Source: Fischerella sp. PCC 9431 (GTDB lineage: Bacteria; Cyanobacteriota; Cyanobacteriia; Cyanobacteriales; Nostocaceae). From it: 64,000 nucleotides of DNA. Within the stretch, counting starts at the first letter, position 1, and the number at the start of each line of letters is the position of its first letter. The DNA is taken from positions 4,044,282 through 4,108,281 of the forward strand of contig NZ_KE650771.1 in the NCBI RefSeq assembly GCF_000447295.1, in the 5' to 3' direction. The notes under the pieces are model-generated. The model did no database searches. It was not told where the DNA came from and was given only the letters and a program-made list of their open reading frames with translations. Positions 55,066 through 63,226 of the stretch are shown here, piece by piece. The translations under genes and the position numbers were made by a program.

Positions 55066-56157
55066 ATGAAAAGAATCGAAGTCGAAAAAAGAAGTATTTT
55101 GATAGGTTTAGCAGGTAGTCATGGATATGGTTTAAATCGTCCAGATTCAGACTATGATTATCGAGGAGTATTTATTGCCCCTAAAAGATATTACTTAGGA
55201 TTTGATCGGGTTGAACAAAAAGATGGTGGTTGGGATGAGGTAGGAATATTTTCATTTTTAGATGGAAATCAAGATACAGTCATCTATGAATTAAGAAAAA
55301 TTATTCAGTTATTAGCTGGAGCCAATCCCAATGTCTTAGAATTGCTATGGTTGAATGATTATCCAGTTTTAACATCAGTGGGACAGTATTTAATTAATCA
55401 TAGAAAGAGATTCTTAACCAAGAAGATAAAGCATACTTATTCTGGATATGCTTTTGCTCAAATCAAAAAAATGGAAACTCATCGTAAGTGGTTGTTGAAT
55501 CCACCAACGAAGAAACCACTACCAGTTGATTTTGGTATAGAAGATGAAGTCCCACTCAACAAAGAAGAGCTAAATGCTTTTTTGGAGTATCTATATCATT
55601 TAATTAAAGGTAAAATTGAGTATTTAGAAGAAGCAGAAGAATTATATAATTTGCTCACAGCAGATATTGATTTTAAAGCCGTATTGAAACAATATACATT
55701 GCCTAGTGAGACTTTAGAATACACACAAGATTTAACGAATAGCCGCAAAGATTTTATTCGCCTACTTCAGAAAAGCCAAAGCTATCAAATTGCTTTAAGA
55801 GAGTGGAAAGCATATTTATCATGGCAAGAAAATAGAAATCCTGTACGAGCGGAAATGGAACGAAAGTCAGGTTTTGATTTGAAGCACGGAATGCACTGTA
55901 TTAGATTATTGCGTAGTGGTTTGGAAATATTACGAACAGGAGAATTGATAGTAGATCGAAGAATAGCTGGCGATGTTGAGGAATTAAAAGCAATTCTTAG
56001 AGGAGATTATTCTTATGAACAGCTAATGAAAATGGCAGAAGATTTGATGACTGAGATGCAAAAAGTATATGAAGAATCAACATTACCTGACAAGCCTGAT
56101 TTAGAACAAATTAACGAATTGTGTATAAAATTAGTAGAAATGCAGGGGTGGGATTAG
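55066..56157 (+). CDS. RlaP-like nucleotidyltransferase
   Basis: 363 residues. The nucleotidyltransferase loop LAGSHGYGLNRPDSDYDYRGVF (about 14-35) carries GS and DSDYD metal residues. The rest (helical, HTYSGYAFAQIKKMETHRKW, GFDLKHGMHCIRLLRSGLEIL) fits the RlaP family of predicted nucleotidyltransferases that accompany RNA ligases or toxin systems. No RNA ligase gene is nearby here. The substrate is unknown. Confidence 0.8.
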   Translation: MKRIEVEKRSILIGLAGSHGYGLNRPDSDYDYRGVFIAPKRYYLGFDRVEQKDGGWDEVGIFSFLDGNQDTVIYELRKIIQLLAGANPNVLELLWLNDYPVLTSVGQYLINHRKRFLTKKIKHTYSGYAFAQIKKMETHRKWLLNPPTKKPLPVDFGIEDEVPLNKEELNAFLEYLYHLIKGKIEYLEEAEELYNLLTADIDFKAVLKQYTLPSETLEYTQDLTNSRKDFIRLLQKSQSYQIALREWKAYLSWQENRNPVRAEMERKSGFDLKHGMHCIRLLRSGLEILRTGELIVDRRIAGDVEELKAILRGDYSYEQLMKMAEDLMTEMQKVYEESTLPDKPDLEQINELCIKLVEMQGWD

Positions 56158-56171
56158 AAGTAGAAAATTAC

Positions 56172-56195
56172 AAGTTAAGTATCTTAACTTTTTGT
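56172..56195 (+). terminator. Rho-independent terminator after the RlaP-like gene
   Basis: AAGTTAAG-TAT-CTTAACTT followed by TTTGTTG, 15 bases beyond the stop codon. Confidence 0.8.
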
Positions 56196-56498
56196 TGTTC
56201 TGTAGTGAAGGCTACTTTAACGCTAAGTCCTTATGTGTTTATAGGATTGAAAGCAAAAATTTTAGAGTCTCTGCCACTTACGATCAACATTAATGATCGA
56301 AGAAACATTGAAATATAAATGAGGTTAATTTCTCTTAAACAAGCACTGCAATATCTCTATTCTTAATCTTCATCAAGTTATGGATCAAATTATTAAGTTT
56401 GTAATAACACTTATGTCAGGTTGTTGGCTAATACCGGAAGCTGCAATCTAAATTGTGTATCCTGAAGACAACTGACATTATGACAAAATGGAGGTCTA

Positions 56499-56717
56499 AT
56501 GACTCCGAAGATTATGCGTCAGCTTTGGTCTGTAATTGAAACGACCCAAACAAAGACGCTGTTGCAATTAGATGATGCTAGCTTAGTCCAGTGGTTGGTT
56601 AAGCAAACCACAACCCAAGCTTTGCTAGACTGCCAAGAAACAGACTTTCTGTGTGACTACATTCAATCTCGCCTACCCCTCATCCGTGATCTTGCTAATG
56701 AACGTCAATATTCATGA
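56499..56717 (+). CDS. Small hypothetical protein
   Basis: 72 residues: MTPKIMRQLWSVIETTQTKTLLQLDDASLVQWLVKQTTTQALLDCQETDFLCDYIQSRLPLIRDLANERQYS. Helical, no membrane segment. GGAGGT lies four bases before the ATG, a strong ribosome site, so I accept it as real. Function unknown. Confidence 0.7.
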   Translation: MTPKIMRQLWSVIETTQTKTLLQLDDASLVQWLVKQTTTQALLDCQETDFLCDYIQSRLPLIRDLANERQYS

Positions 56718-56727
56718 AAATAGTCAT

Positions 56728-56852
56728 TAGGCATTGGAAACTGTTATTGGGCATTAGGCATAGTTAACAATCGCTAACTACTAACTGTTAACTCTTGACA
56801 AATGACCAATGACCAATGACCAATGACTAATGACTAATGACTAATGACTAAT
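56728..56852. repeat. Heptamer repeats (ATGACCA / ATGACTA)
   Basis: GGCATT-type and AACTGTT-type units, then five or more ATGACCA / ATGACTA copies. They reach into the last codons of ribD on the other strand. Confidence 0.8.
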
Positions 56853-57974
56853 AACTTTTTGTGGTAAATATCCTTCTATTAAACAATCTGCTCCCACCAC
56901 ACGCACTTCAACACGTTCCAAAGACAATGCTTCAGTCATATTAGCGAAACCCAAATCACCAACGGGTGTCGGAGCATCACTACCACCAATAATTTTTGGA
57001 GCAATGAATGCTAGGATTTTCTGTACTGCTCCCTGAGCGATCGCATTAGCTGCCAGAGTTCCACCACATTCCCACAGCACGCTACAAAAACCCCGTTCGT
57101 AGAGGTAAGACATCACTTGTTCTGGCGTTAGTGGTGATATTTCTATTACTTCTACTCCCTGCTTAAGTAACATTTCCTTAGAAACAGCATCGGCTCCTAC
57201 ATCTGTTAATACCAAGGTAGGGGCTTCTTCAGTTTGCCATAGATGAGCTTGTGCAGGTAAGTTGAGAGTGCGACTCATTACTATTCGTAAGGGATTATGC
57301 GCTCCCTGTTGGTGACTAGTTAAACGGGGATTATCAAATCTTACCGTATTTCCACCTACAATCACAGCATCGCAGGCAGTGCGTAATTGATGCACTACAG
57401 TACGAGCTTCCTGATTAGTTATCCAGGCGCTATGACCAGTATTTGTAGCTATTTTGCCATCTAATGTCATAGCGTATTTCAGTATGCCCAAAGGTCGTTT
57501 GTAGAGAATGCGATGAATAAAACCTTCATTGAGCCGACGACAGGCTTCTTCTTCCACCCCAACTATTACTTCTATACCCGCCGCACGTAACTTAGCAATA
57601 CCACCACCGCCTACTAGTGGGTTGGGATCAACCATACCTACTACTACTTTTGCCACTCCAGCAGCAATTAATGCTTCCGAACAAGGAGGAGTGCGTCCGT
57701 AGTGATTGCAAGGTTCAAGACTAACATAGATAGTTGCCCCACGAGCATTTGCACCTGCTGCTTTGAGTGCGAAAACTTCTGCGTGCGGTTCACCTGCACG
57801 GGGATGAAAGCCTTCTCCAATAATTTCACCATCTTTAACAATCACTGCCCCCACCATTGGATTTGGGGAAGTGCGTCCCAAAGCGCGCTGGGCAAGTTCC
57901 AAACAGCGTCGCATCATTGCTTGGTCAAACTCAGTGCCTACTTGTTGTTGGGGATGTGAATCTGATTTAATCAC
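56841..57974 (-). CDS. ribD: Bifunctional riboflavin biosynthesis deaminase/reductase RibD
   Basis: 377 residues. The deaminase half has the zinc site H64-A-E66 (EPHAEVFAL), C89 and C98 (EPCNHYGRTPPC). The reductase half (from about 150: RPLGILKYAMTLDGKIATNTGHSAWIT) reduces the ribosyl group with NADPH. Both steps lie in riboflavin synthesis. No other rib gene is adjacent. The stop region merges with the heptamer repeat. Confidence 0.95.
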   Translation of the reverse strand: MIKSDSHPQQQVGTEFDQAMMRRCLELAQRALGRTSPNPMVGAVIVKDGEIIGEGFHPRAGEPHAEVFALKAAGANARGATIYVSLEPCNHYGRTPPCSEALIAAGVAKVVVGMVDPNPLVGGGGIAKLRAAGIEVIVGVEEEACRRLNEGFIHRILYKRPLGILKYAMTLDGKIATNTGHSAWITNQEARTVVHQLRTACDAVIVGGNTVRFDNPRLTSHQQGAHNPLRIVMSRTLNLPAQAHLWQTEEAPTLVLTDVGADAVSKEMLLKQGVEVIEISPLTPEQVMSYLYERGFCSVLWECGGTLAANAIAQGAVQKILAFIAPKIIGGSDAPTPVGDLGFANMTEALSLERVEVRVVGADCLIEGYLPQKVISH

Positions 57975-58229
57975 TGAATTTACTATAAGTACATTTTCTT
58001 AACTGGGAGCAACTAGGGACTAGGAACAAACAAATCAAAAATTAAAAATCTAAAATGACAAATTTTTAATTCTTCTAGCCCTGATCTTCCAACTCTAGCT
58101 TTAATCTATCTTGCCAGAGGTTGGCAAAATTCCAGAAAAAATTAAGGGTGAGGATAACTTTGGGATTGTTACGAATCCTATTGTCCACACTCCACGCAAG
58201 GAAATTTTAAAATTTGATTTTAAGCTTGT

Positions 58230-58865
58230 TTAAGATTGTTGCTCGGCTAATTTCAGTTGTTGCCACCAACGATTCAGAGGAAAATAAACTACTGGCGCCC
58301 AGAGACTACTAACTATAGCAGAGGCAAGGGCGACCTTTTGGTAATAACTCCAAATATCTACCGCATTGCGATCGCCCATTAAAACCAACTGTACAGCAAA
58401 GATTGTTTCCACCAAAACTGCCATTCCAAACACAATTAAGGCAATTGAAATAAAATCTTCTTGAATAAAACGTTGTTTTTGCAGCAAAGCTGTGAGACAT
58501 CCTACTACTGCCAAGCTGAGAGCATGAGTGGGATCGCTTGAGGTCATCGCATCTTGAAGGAATCCCAAAATTATACCCGCGAATGCACCTTGGAAAGCTG
58601 TACGCTTTACACTCCAAGCTACTACCCAAATTAATAACCAATTAGGGCCAATACCTAATAGTTCCATACCAGGAAGACGAGTGAGCAGCATCATCAAGCA
58701 TAGGAACACAGATCCAAAAATCACAGCCCAATTTACCAGTAGTCGGTGGCGGGGATGCCAACGTGAAATAGGGCTGATTTTAATTATGGATTTTCGCGAT
58801 CGCGATTTCGGCTTATTTTGCCTGCCACCCCAAAATGCAGGAAATTTCATTTGTTTATTAAACAC
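58230..58865 (-). CDS. mreD: Rod-shape-determining protein MreD
   Basis: 211 residues. After a basic N-terminal stretch, several membrane segments (LVNWAVIFGSVFLCLMMLLTRLPGMELLGIGPNWLLIWVVAWSV; GAFAGIILGFLQDAM) follow the MreD pattern. Membrane partner of MreB and MreC in wall elongation. Last gene of mreB-mreC-mreD. Confidence 0.85.
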   Translation of the reverse strand: MFNKQMKFPAFWGGRQNKPKSRSRKSIIKISPISRWHPRHRLLVNWAVIFGSVFLCLMMLLTRLPGMELLGIGPNWLLIWVVAWSVKRTAFQGAFAGIILGFLQDAMTSSDPTHALSLAVVGCLTALLQKQRFIQEDFISIALIVFGMAVLVETIFAVQLVLMGDRNAVDIWSYYQKVALASAIVSSLWAPVVYFPLNRWWQQLKLAEQQS

Positions 58866-58943
58866 TCATGTGCAAAGTACACAAAAAAATATATATAATT
58901 CACCCTACCCTACACCGAAGGCGCTCAAAGGGTGTCTAAACCC

Positions 58944-59747
58944 TTATTTTTGTGATTGTGGATTTTCTAATTGTTGGTTTTCTAGTTGTTGATTTTCTGG
59001 TTTAGGATACACAGTTACCCAATCCAAAGAACGAATTGGTGGAAATAGTTCTACTTTCGCCACCGATGCTGGCAGTTTCTTTAAATCTAGAGATTTAATT
59101 TTTCCGATTGCCAAACCAGAGGGAAATTTTTGACTATAGGTAGATGTAACAACTACATCCCCAGGCTTAACATTGGGAACTTTTTCATAAAACTCCAGCA
59201 CTGCTTCTGCGGAAGCGTCACCGCGCAAAACTCCTTTTGCTCCAGTACGGCTAATATTTACACCCACCTTACTTTTCAGGTCACTGATTAATAATACACG
59301 GCTAGTATTAGGAGTGACATTTTCTACTAAACCGACTAACCCACCTTCAGCTTTGACTACAAAACCTTCTTGAATTCCCGCCTGACTACCCCGGTTGAGA
59401 ATCACTTGTTGCCACCAATTGTCCGCGCTGCGTCCCACCACCCGTGCTGGGATCGGACGCGAGGAGAGCGGCTCTTTTTCCACGTAACCTAATAACTGTT
59501 GTAGCTTTTTATTCTGATTTTCTAATTCTGTAATTTGGGCTTCTAATTCTAATACACGAGAATCTTTCAACCGCTCTTCTGGAGTTGTTCCTGGCTGCAA
59601 AATCTGGAACTGACTGGTGACTCCCTGATAAATTTCCAGTAACAAAGCTCCTTGAGTTTGTCTGAGTACCCAAGATCCACCAACTATTAGAGACAGTAGC
59701 CCAATGTGGAATCCTTTATGCTCCCACCAGCGACGTGCTGTAAACAT
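58944..59747 (-). CDS. mreC: Cell-shape protein MreC
   Basis: 267 residues: N-terminal transmembrane anchor (GLLSLIVGGSWVLRQ), coiled coil (RVLELEAQITELENQNKKLQQLLGYVE), then two beta-barrel domains (VILNRGSQAGIQEGFVVKAEGGLVGLVENVTPNTSRVLLI). The tail has a small repeat PENQQLENQQLENPQSQK. Periplasmic scaffold that links MreB to wall synthases. Confidence 0.93.
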   Translation of the reverse strand: MFTARRWWEHKGFHIGLLSLIVGGSWVLRQTQGALLLEIYQGVTSQFQILQPGTTPEERLKDSRVLELEAQITELENQNKKLQQLLGYVEKEPLSSRPIPARVVGRSADNWWQQVILNRGSQAGIQEGFVVKAEGGLVGLVENVTPNTSRVLLISDLKSKVGVNISRTGAKGVLRGDASAEAVLEFYEKVPNVKPGDVVVTSTYSQKFPSGLAIGKIKSLDLKKLPASVAKVELFPPIRSLDWVTVYPKPENQQLENQQLENPQSQK

Positions 59748-59824
59748 ATATACCTTTATCTAGTCGTGTAAATATTAACAACATTGAATTTTTTACAACC
59801 CAATTTTTAGATTGCTTGTTTTGA

Positions 59825-60868
59825 TTACATGTTCCGGGAACGTCCACTAAACACTCTTTCTAGCTGTTTAAAGTTTTCTAGAACACGGCCTGTGCCTAAT
59901 ACAACACAGCTGAGAGGATCGGCAGCAACGTGGGTGACAATCCCAGTTTCATGACTAATTAAGGTATCTAGTCCTTTGAGCAAAGCACCACCGCCTGCTA
60001 ACATAATGCCTCGATCAATGATGTCTGCTGCTAATTCTGGAGGTGTACGTTCCAAAGTCCGCTTCACAGCTTCAATGATCACTGATAGCGGTTCTGACAT
60101 ACTTTCACGAATTTCTGCTCCTTTGATGGTTACAGTACGTGGTAAACCAGAAAGCAAATGTAAACCTCGGACTTCCATCATCAAATCATCTTCATCGTGA
60201 ATCGGATAGGCAGAACCAATACGAATCTTGATATCCTCAGCAGTACGTTCCCCGATAACTAAGTTATGAACTTTCTTCATGTACTGCATAATTGATTCTG
60301 TCAGTTCATCTCCAGCAATACGAACTGATTCACTCAGTACTGTACCTTGAAGACTTAGTACTGCTACTTCTGTAGTACCACCACCAATATCAATGATCAT
60401 GTTGCCAGTTGGTTCGGCTACGGGTAATCCCGCTCCAATCGCTGCTGCAACAGGTTCGTCTATTAAGTAAACTTCTCTGGCTCCTGCTTGTGTAGCTGCA
60501 TCCATGACAGCTCGTCTTTCTACACCTGTGACACCACTAGGTATACCAATGACAATCCGGGGTAATACTAGTGATTTACCCTCGTTGACACGCTGGATAA
60601 AACTTTTGAGCATGATCTCGGCTGTATCGAAATCAGCGATTACACCATCGCGCAAGGGGCGCAGGGCAATCACATTGCCAGGTGTTCGACCGAGCATTTT
60701 TTTGGCATCTTCTCCTACTGCCAGTGCTACCTTTTCGTTTTGGTCGATGGCAACTACTGATGGTTCTTGAAGAACAATACCTTTACCAGATACATACACT
60801 AGGGTATTGGCGGTACCGAGGTCGATACCCATATCTCGCGATAAGGAAAATTTACTGAAAAGGCCCAC
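59825..60868 (-). CDS. mreB: Actin-like rod-shape protein MreB
   Basis: 347 residues; MGIDLGTANTLVYVSGKGIVLQEPSVVAID, VIGIPSGVTGVERRAVMDAA, NMIIDIGGGTTEVAVLS and GIMLAGGGALLKGLD are the actin-fold phosphate and adenosine motifs. It forms membrane filaments that guide wall growth. First gene of the mre operon, with 77 bases to mreC. Confidence 0.97.
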   Translation of the reverse strand: MGLFSKFSLSRDMGIDLGTANTLVYVSGKGIVLQEPSVVAIDQNEKVALAVGEDAKKMLGRTPGNVIALRPLRDGVIADFDTAEIMLKSFIQRVNEGKSLVLPRIVIGIPSGVTGVERRAVMDAATQAGAREVYLIDEPVAAAIGAGLPVAEPTGNMIIDIGGGTTEVAVLSLQGTVLSESVRIAGDELTESIMQYMKKVHNLVIGERTAEDIKIRIGSAYPIHDEDDLMMEVRGLHLLSGLPRTVTIKGAEIRESMSEPLSVIIEAVKRTLERTPPELAADIIDRGIMLAGGGALLKGLDTLISHETGIVTHVAADPLSCVVLGTGRVLENFKQLERVFSGRSRNM

Positions 60869-61130
60869 GCGTTTTGTCGCCCCCTAATTCGATTCTTTTT
60901 ACTACTACCGTGAGAGAGAATTGTGCAGGATTCTATTACTTTTTTTGACCGGAGTCTAGTAAAGCAGGCTATATTTTGTATAAGTTTTGGGAATCTTTTG
61001 CCTGTTGGTTTCTGCTACTGTTTTATATTCTCTGACCGTAGAAACATATCCGTACGCTTTTGTATTCATAAAAGAGTAATTTTTATCATTATAATCAGTA
61101 ATTATATTTGTTAAGTATTTAACACAGTTT

Positions 61131-61187
61131 TTGTTGCTTGATAATTCGCTATTATAAAAATCATTGTGTAATGAGTACGTACGTACT
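61131..61187 (+). promoter_or_regulatory. ssb promoter region with LexA-like palindrome
   Basis: TTGTTG (61131-61136), 16 bases, TATAAA (61153-61158) could be the -35 and -10. Just downstream, AGTACGTACGTACT (61174-61187) is a perfect 14-bp palindrome that fits the cyanobacterial LexA box RGTACNNNDGTWCB with one mismatch. It lies 15 bases before the ssb ATG, suited to repression. Confidence 0.5.
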
Positions 61188-61201
61188 GAAAGGCAATACC
61201 T

Positions 61202-61564
61202 ATGAGCATTAATATCGTCACCCTAGTTGGTCGTGTAGGCGGCGACCCAGATATGAAATATTTTGAAGATAGTGGCAGTGTCAAATGTAAATTAACACTG
61301 GCAGTGAGGCGGCGATCGCGCAATAGTGATGAACCTGATTGGTTCAACCTGGAACTATGGGGAAATACTGCGGAGATCGCCGGTCGGTTTGTGCGTAAAG
61401 GAAGTTTGATCGGCATTAAAGGTTCCTTAAAGTTTGACACTTGGAACGATCGCACTACAGGCGCCCTCCGTTCTTCCCCAGTCATTAGAGTCGATCAACT
61501 AGATCTACTCGGTTCCAAGCGGGATGAAGCAGAGATGATGGATCATAATCCTGATAATTTTTAA
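61202..61564 (+). CDS. ssb: Single-stranded DNA-binding protein
   Basis: 120 residues of OB fold: MSINIVTLVGRVGGDPDMKYFEDSGSVKCKLTLAV, DWFNLELWGNTAEIAGRFVRKGSLIGIKGSLKFDTW. The usual acidic DDxPF tail is missing; the chain ends DHNPDNF, as in short cyanobacterial Ssb proteins. It coats ssDNA in replication and repair. A LexA-like palindrome stands directly upstream. Confidence 0.93.
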   Translation: MSINIVTLVGRVGGDPDMKYFEDSGSVKCKLTLAVRRRSRNSDEPDWFNLELWGNTAEIAGRFVRKGSLIGIKGSLKFDTWNDRTTGALRSSPVIRVDQLDLLGSKRDEAEMMDHNPDNF

Positions 61565-61566
61565 TT

Positions 61567-61655
61567 CGTCATTGGTCATTGGTCATTGGTTAGAATAAAT
61601 GACTATTGTACAGACGCGATTAATCGTAGAGACGCGATGTTCCTCGCGTCTCTAC
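61567..61655. repeat. TCATTGG heptamers and GAGACGCGAT hairpin repeat
   Basis: Three TCATTGG units precede AGACGCGATTAATCG and TAGAGACGCGATGTTCCTCGCG TCTCTA, a dispersed palindrome also present inside the MITE at 46.1 kb. It ends at the stop of the SIMPL gene. Confidence 0.75.
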
Positions 61656-62401
61656 TAATAACTGATTTCCAACGTCACCGATGCTTCTACCTGCTGTTCG
61701 CCACCTTCTACAGGGGTAGAAGCATCTGCTACCTTTGCTGCTTCTGCACGAATCAGGGGACGTGGTGGTGGCGGTGTAGTGCTTGCACCGTTAACTTGAA
61801 TACTTACTACTTCTTTGCGCTGAAATCCCAAAGCACTAAAAACAGCATCAGCTTGCTGTTGAGCTTCTTGGGTAGCTTCTTTGAGTGCTTGCTTTTGAGC
61901 TTGTGCGATCGCCTCATCAGTAGCCACAAAACTAATACCGTTAATCTGCGTTGCACCAGCTTTGACAGCTTCATCTAACAACGGACCAGCTTTATCAGTA
62001 CCTATACGGAAACTCACAGTATTGCTAGCACTATAACCAGTTAAACGCTGAGTGTTATCTTTATAACTATATACTGGATTAAGAGTAATGCCAGTAGTTT
62101 GTAATTTCTCCACATTACGGCTTTTGAGCAGTGCTACCACAGCCGATGACCTACGCGCAGCCTCTTGTTGTGCTTCCTGAGCTGTTTTAGCCTGTACTTC
62201 TACACCCAATACAACTTGAGCTAGAGTAGCAGGAATTGCTTCTACACCGCGACCAGTAACTGTGAGAGTCCGTAACATTCTTTGTTTCTCTTGTGCTAGC
62301 ACAGGCTGGGTAAAGGTGAGACACACAAGTACGCCTAAAGATAAAGTTTTCCACAAGTTCCCAGCCAATAACCGAGAACCCAACCAAGCAGGTTTATTCA
62401 T
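61655..62401 (-). CDS. SIMPL-domain (DUF541) exported protein
   Basis: 248 residues. A signal peptide (to about VLAQE, residues 1-37) precedes RTLTVTGRGVEAIPATLAQVVLGVEVQAKTAQEAQQEAA, then QTTGITLNPVYSYKDNTQRLTGYSASNTVSF, typical of SIMPL/DUF541 periplasmic proteins, whose role is poorly known. AGAGGAG is eight bases before ATG 62401. Confidence 0.88.
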   Translation of the reverse strand: MNKPAWLGSRLLAGNLWKTLSLGVLVCLTFTQPVLAQEKQRMLRTLTVTGRGVEAIPATLAQVVLGVEVQAKTAQEAQQEAARRSSAVVALLKSRNVEKLQTTGITLNPVYSYKDNTQRLTGYSASNTVSFRIGTDKAGPLLDEAVKAGATQINGISFVATDEAIAQAQKQALKEATQEAQQQADAVFSALGFQRKEVVSIQVNGASTTPPPPRPLIRAEAAKVADASTPVEGGEQQVEASVTLEISY

Positions 62402-62470
62402 AGATTTCACTCCTCTAAATTATTTTTCAGTAGTTAGTAGTTAGTTGTTCGTTGTACCCTGCGATAGATA

Positions 62471-62615
62471 CCTAGACTGATATCTTGCACCTATCCTATA
62501 TCCCACCAGAGAATAAATTCTCTGGCTGATAGCACAAGTCCATTGAAACAGACTCAAACACTTTTCTATTCAGATTTATCTGACTTTAGTTATTAGCCAA
62601 AAATAATTTTTTTGG
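62471..62615. repeat. Palindromic dispersed repeat
   Basis: CTGATATCTTGCACC, then CCAGAGAAT-AA-ATTCTCTGG, then GATAGCACAAGTCC ... GACTTTAGTTATTAGCC. The layout and several segments match the insert at 46.52-46.80 kb, so it is a related element in a more decayed form. Confidence 0.55.
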
Positions 62616-62732
62616 CAGACTAATCATTAATTGATTATGTGTTTCTACTTTGACACGTGATTCTGACTATATCTAGGATGGTTACATTTTTAGATACTTG
62701 AAAAATATATGAAAACTTGTGGAGATGCTTTC

Positions 62733-63140
62733 ATGGCGTATTGGTTACTCAAAACTGAGCCGGAAGAATATTCCTACTCAGATTTAGAACACAATGGCAG
62801 TACAGTTTGGAATGGAGTTAAAAACGCCCTAGCCCTAAAGCATCTACGGTCAATGAACATTGGTGATTTAGCATTAATTTATCACACTGGCAAAGAGCGG
62901 CAAATTATCGGTGTAGCAGAAGTAACCAGCCAACCTTATCCCGATCCAAAACTAAATGATGCTAAACGAGTAGTTGTAGATTTGCAGGCTGTCCAAAGAG
63001 TGCCTCAACCGGTTACTCTAAGACAAATTAAACAAGATAGCAGCTTTGCAGATTTTGATTTGGTGCGTCTTCCGAGACTATCTGTAGTCCCAGTGTCAGA
63101 GTTGCACTGGCAGCGTCTTCTACAATTATCAAAGGGGTAA
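62733..63140 (+). CDS. EVE-domain protein
   Basis: 135 residues; MAYWLLKTEPEEYSYSDLEHNGSTVWNGVKNALALKHLRSMNIGDLALIYHTGKERQIIGVAEV is the EVE fold, related to YTH and PUA domains and thought to bind modified bases in nucleic acid. GGAG lies eight bases before ATG 62733; an upstream ATG at 62709 is less likely. Single gene. Confidence 0.88.
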   Translation: MAYWLLKTEPEEYSYSDLEHNGSTVWNGVKNALALKHLRSMNIGDLALIYHTGKERQIIGVAEVTSQPYPDPKLNDAKRVVVDLQAVQRVPQPVTLRQIKQDSSFADFDLVRLPRLSVVPVSELHWQRLLQLSKG

Positions 63141-63226
63141 TGGTTATTTGTTGACGGTTGGTGGTTGATAATGGATTCTCCAAATAACAAGCAACGAACA
63201 ACTAACAACATATACATTAGTAAAGA

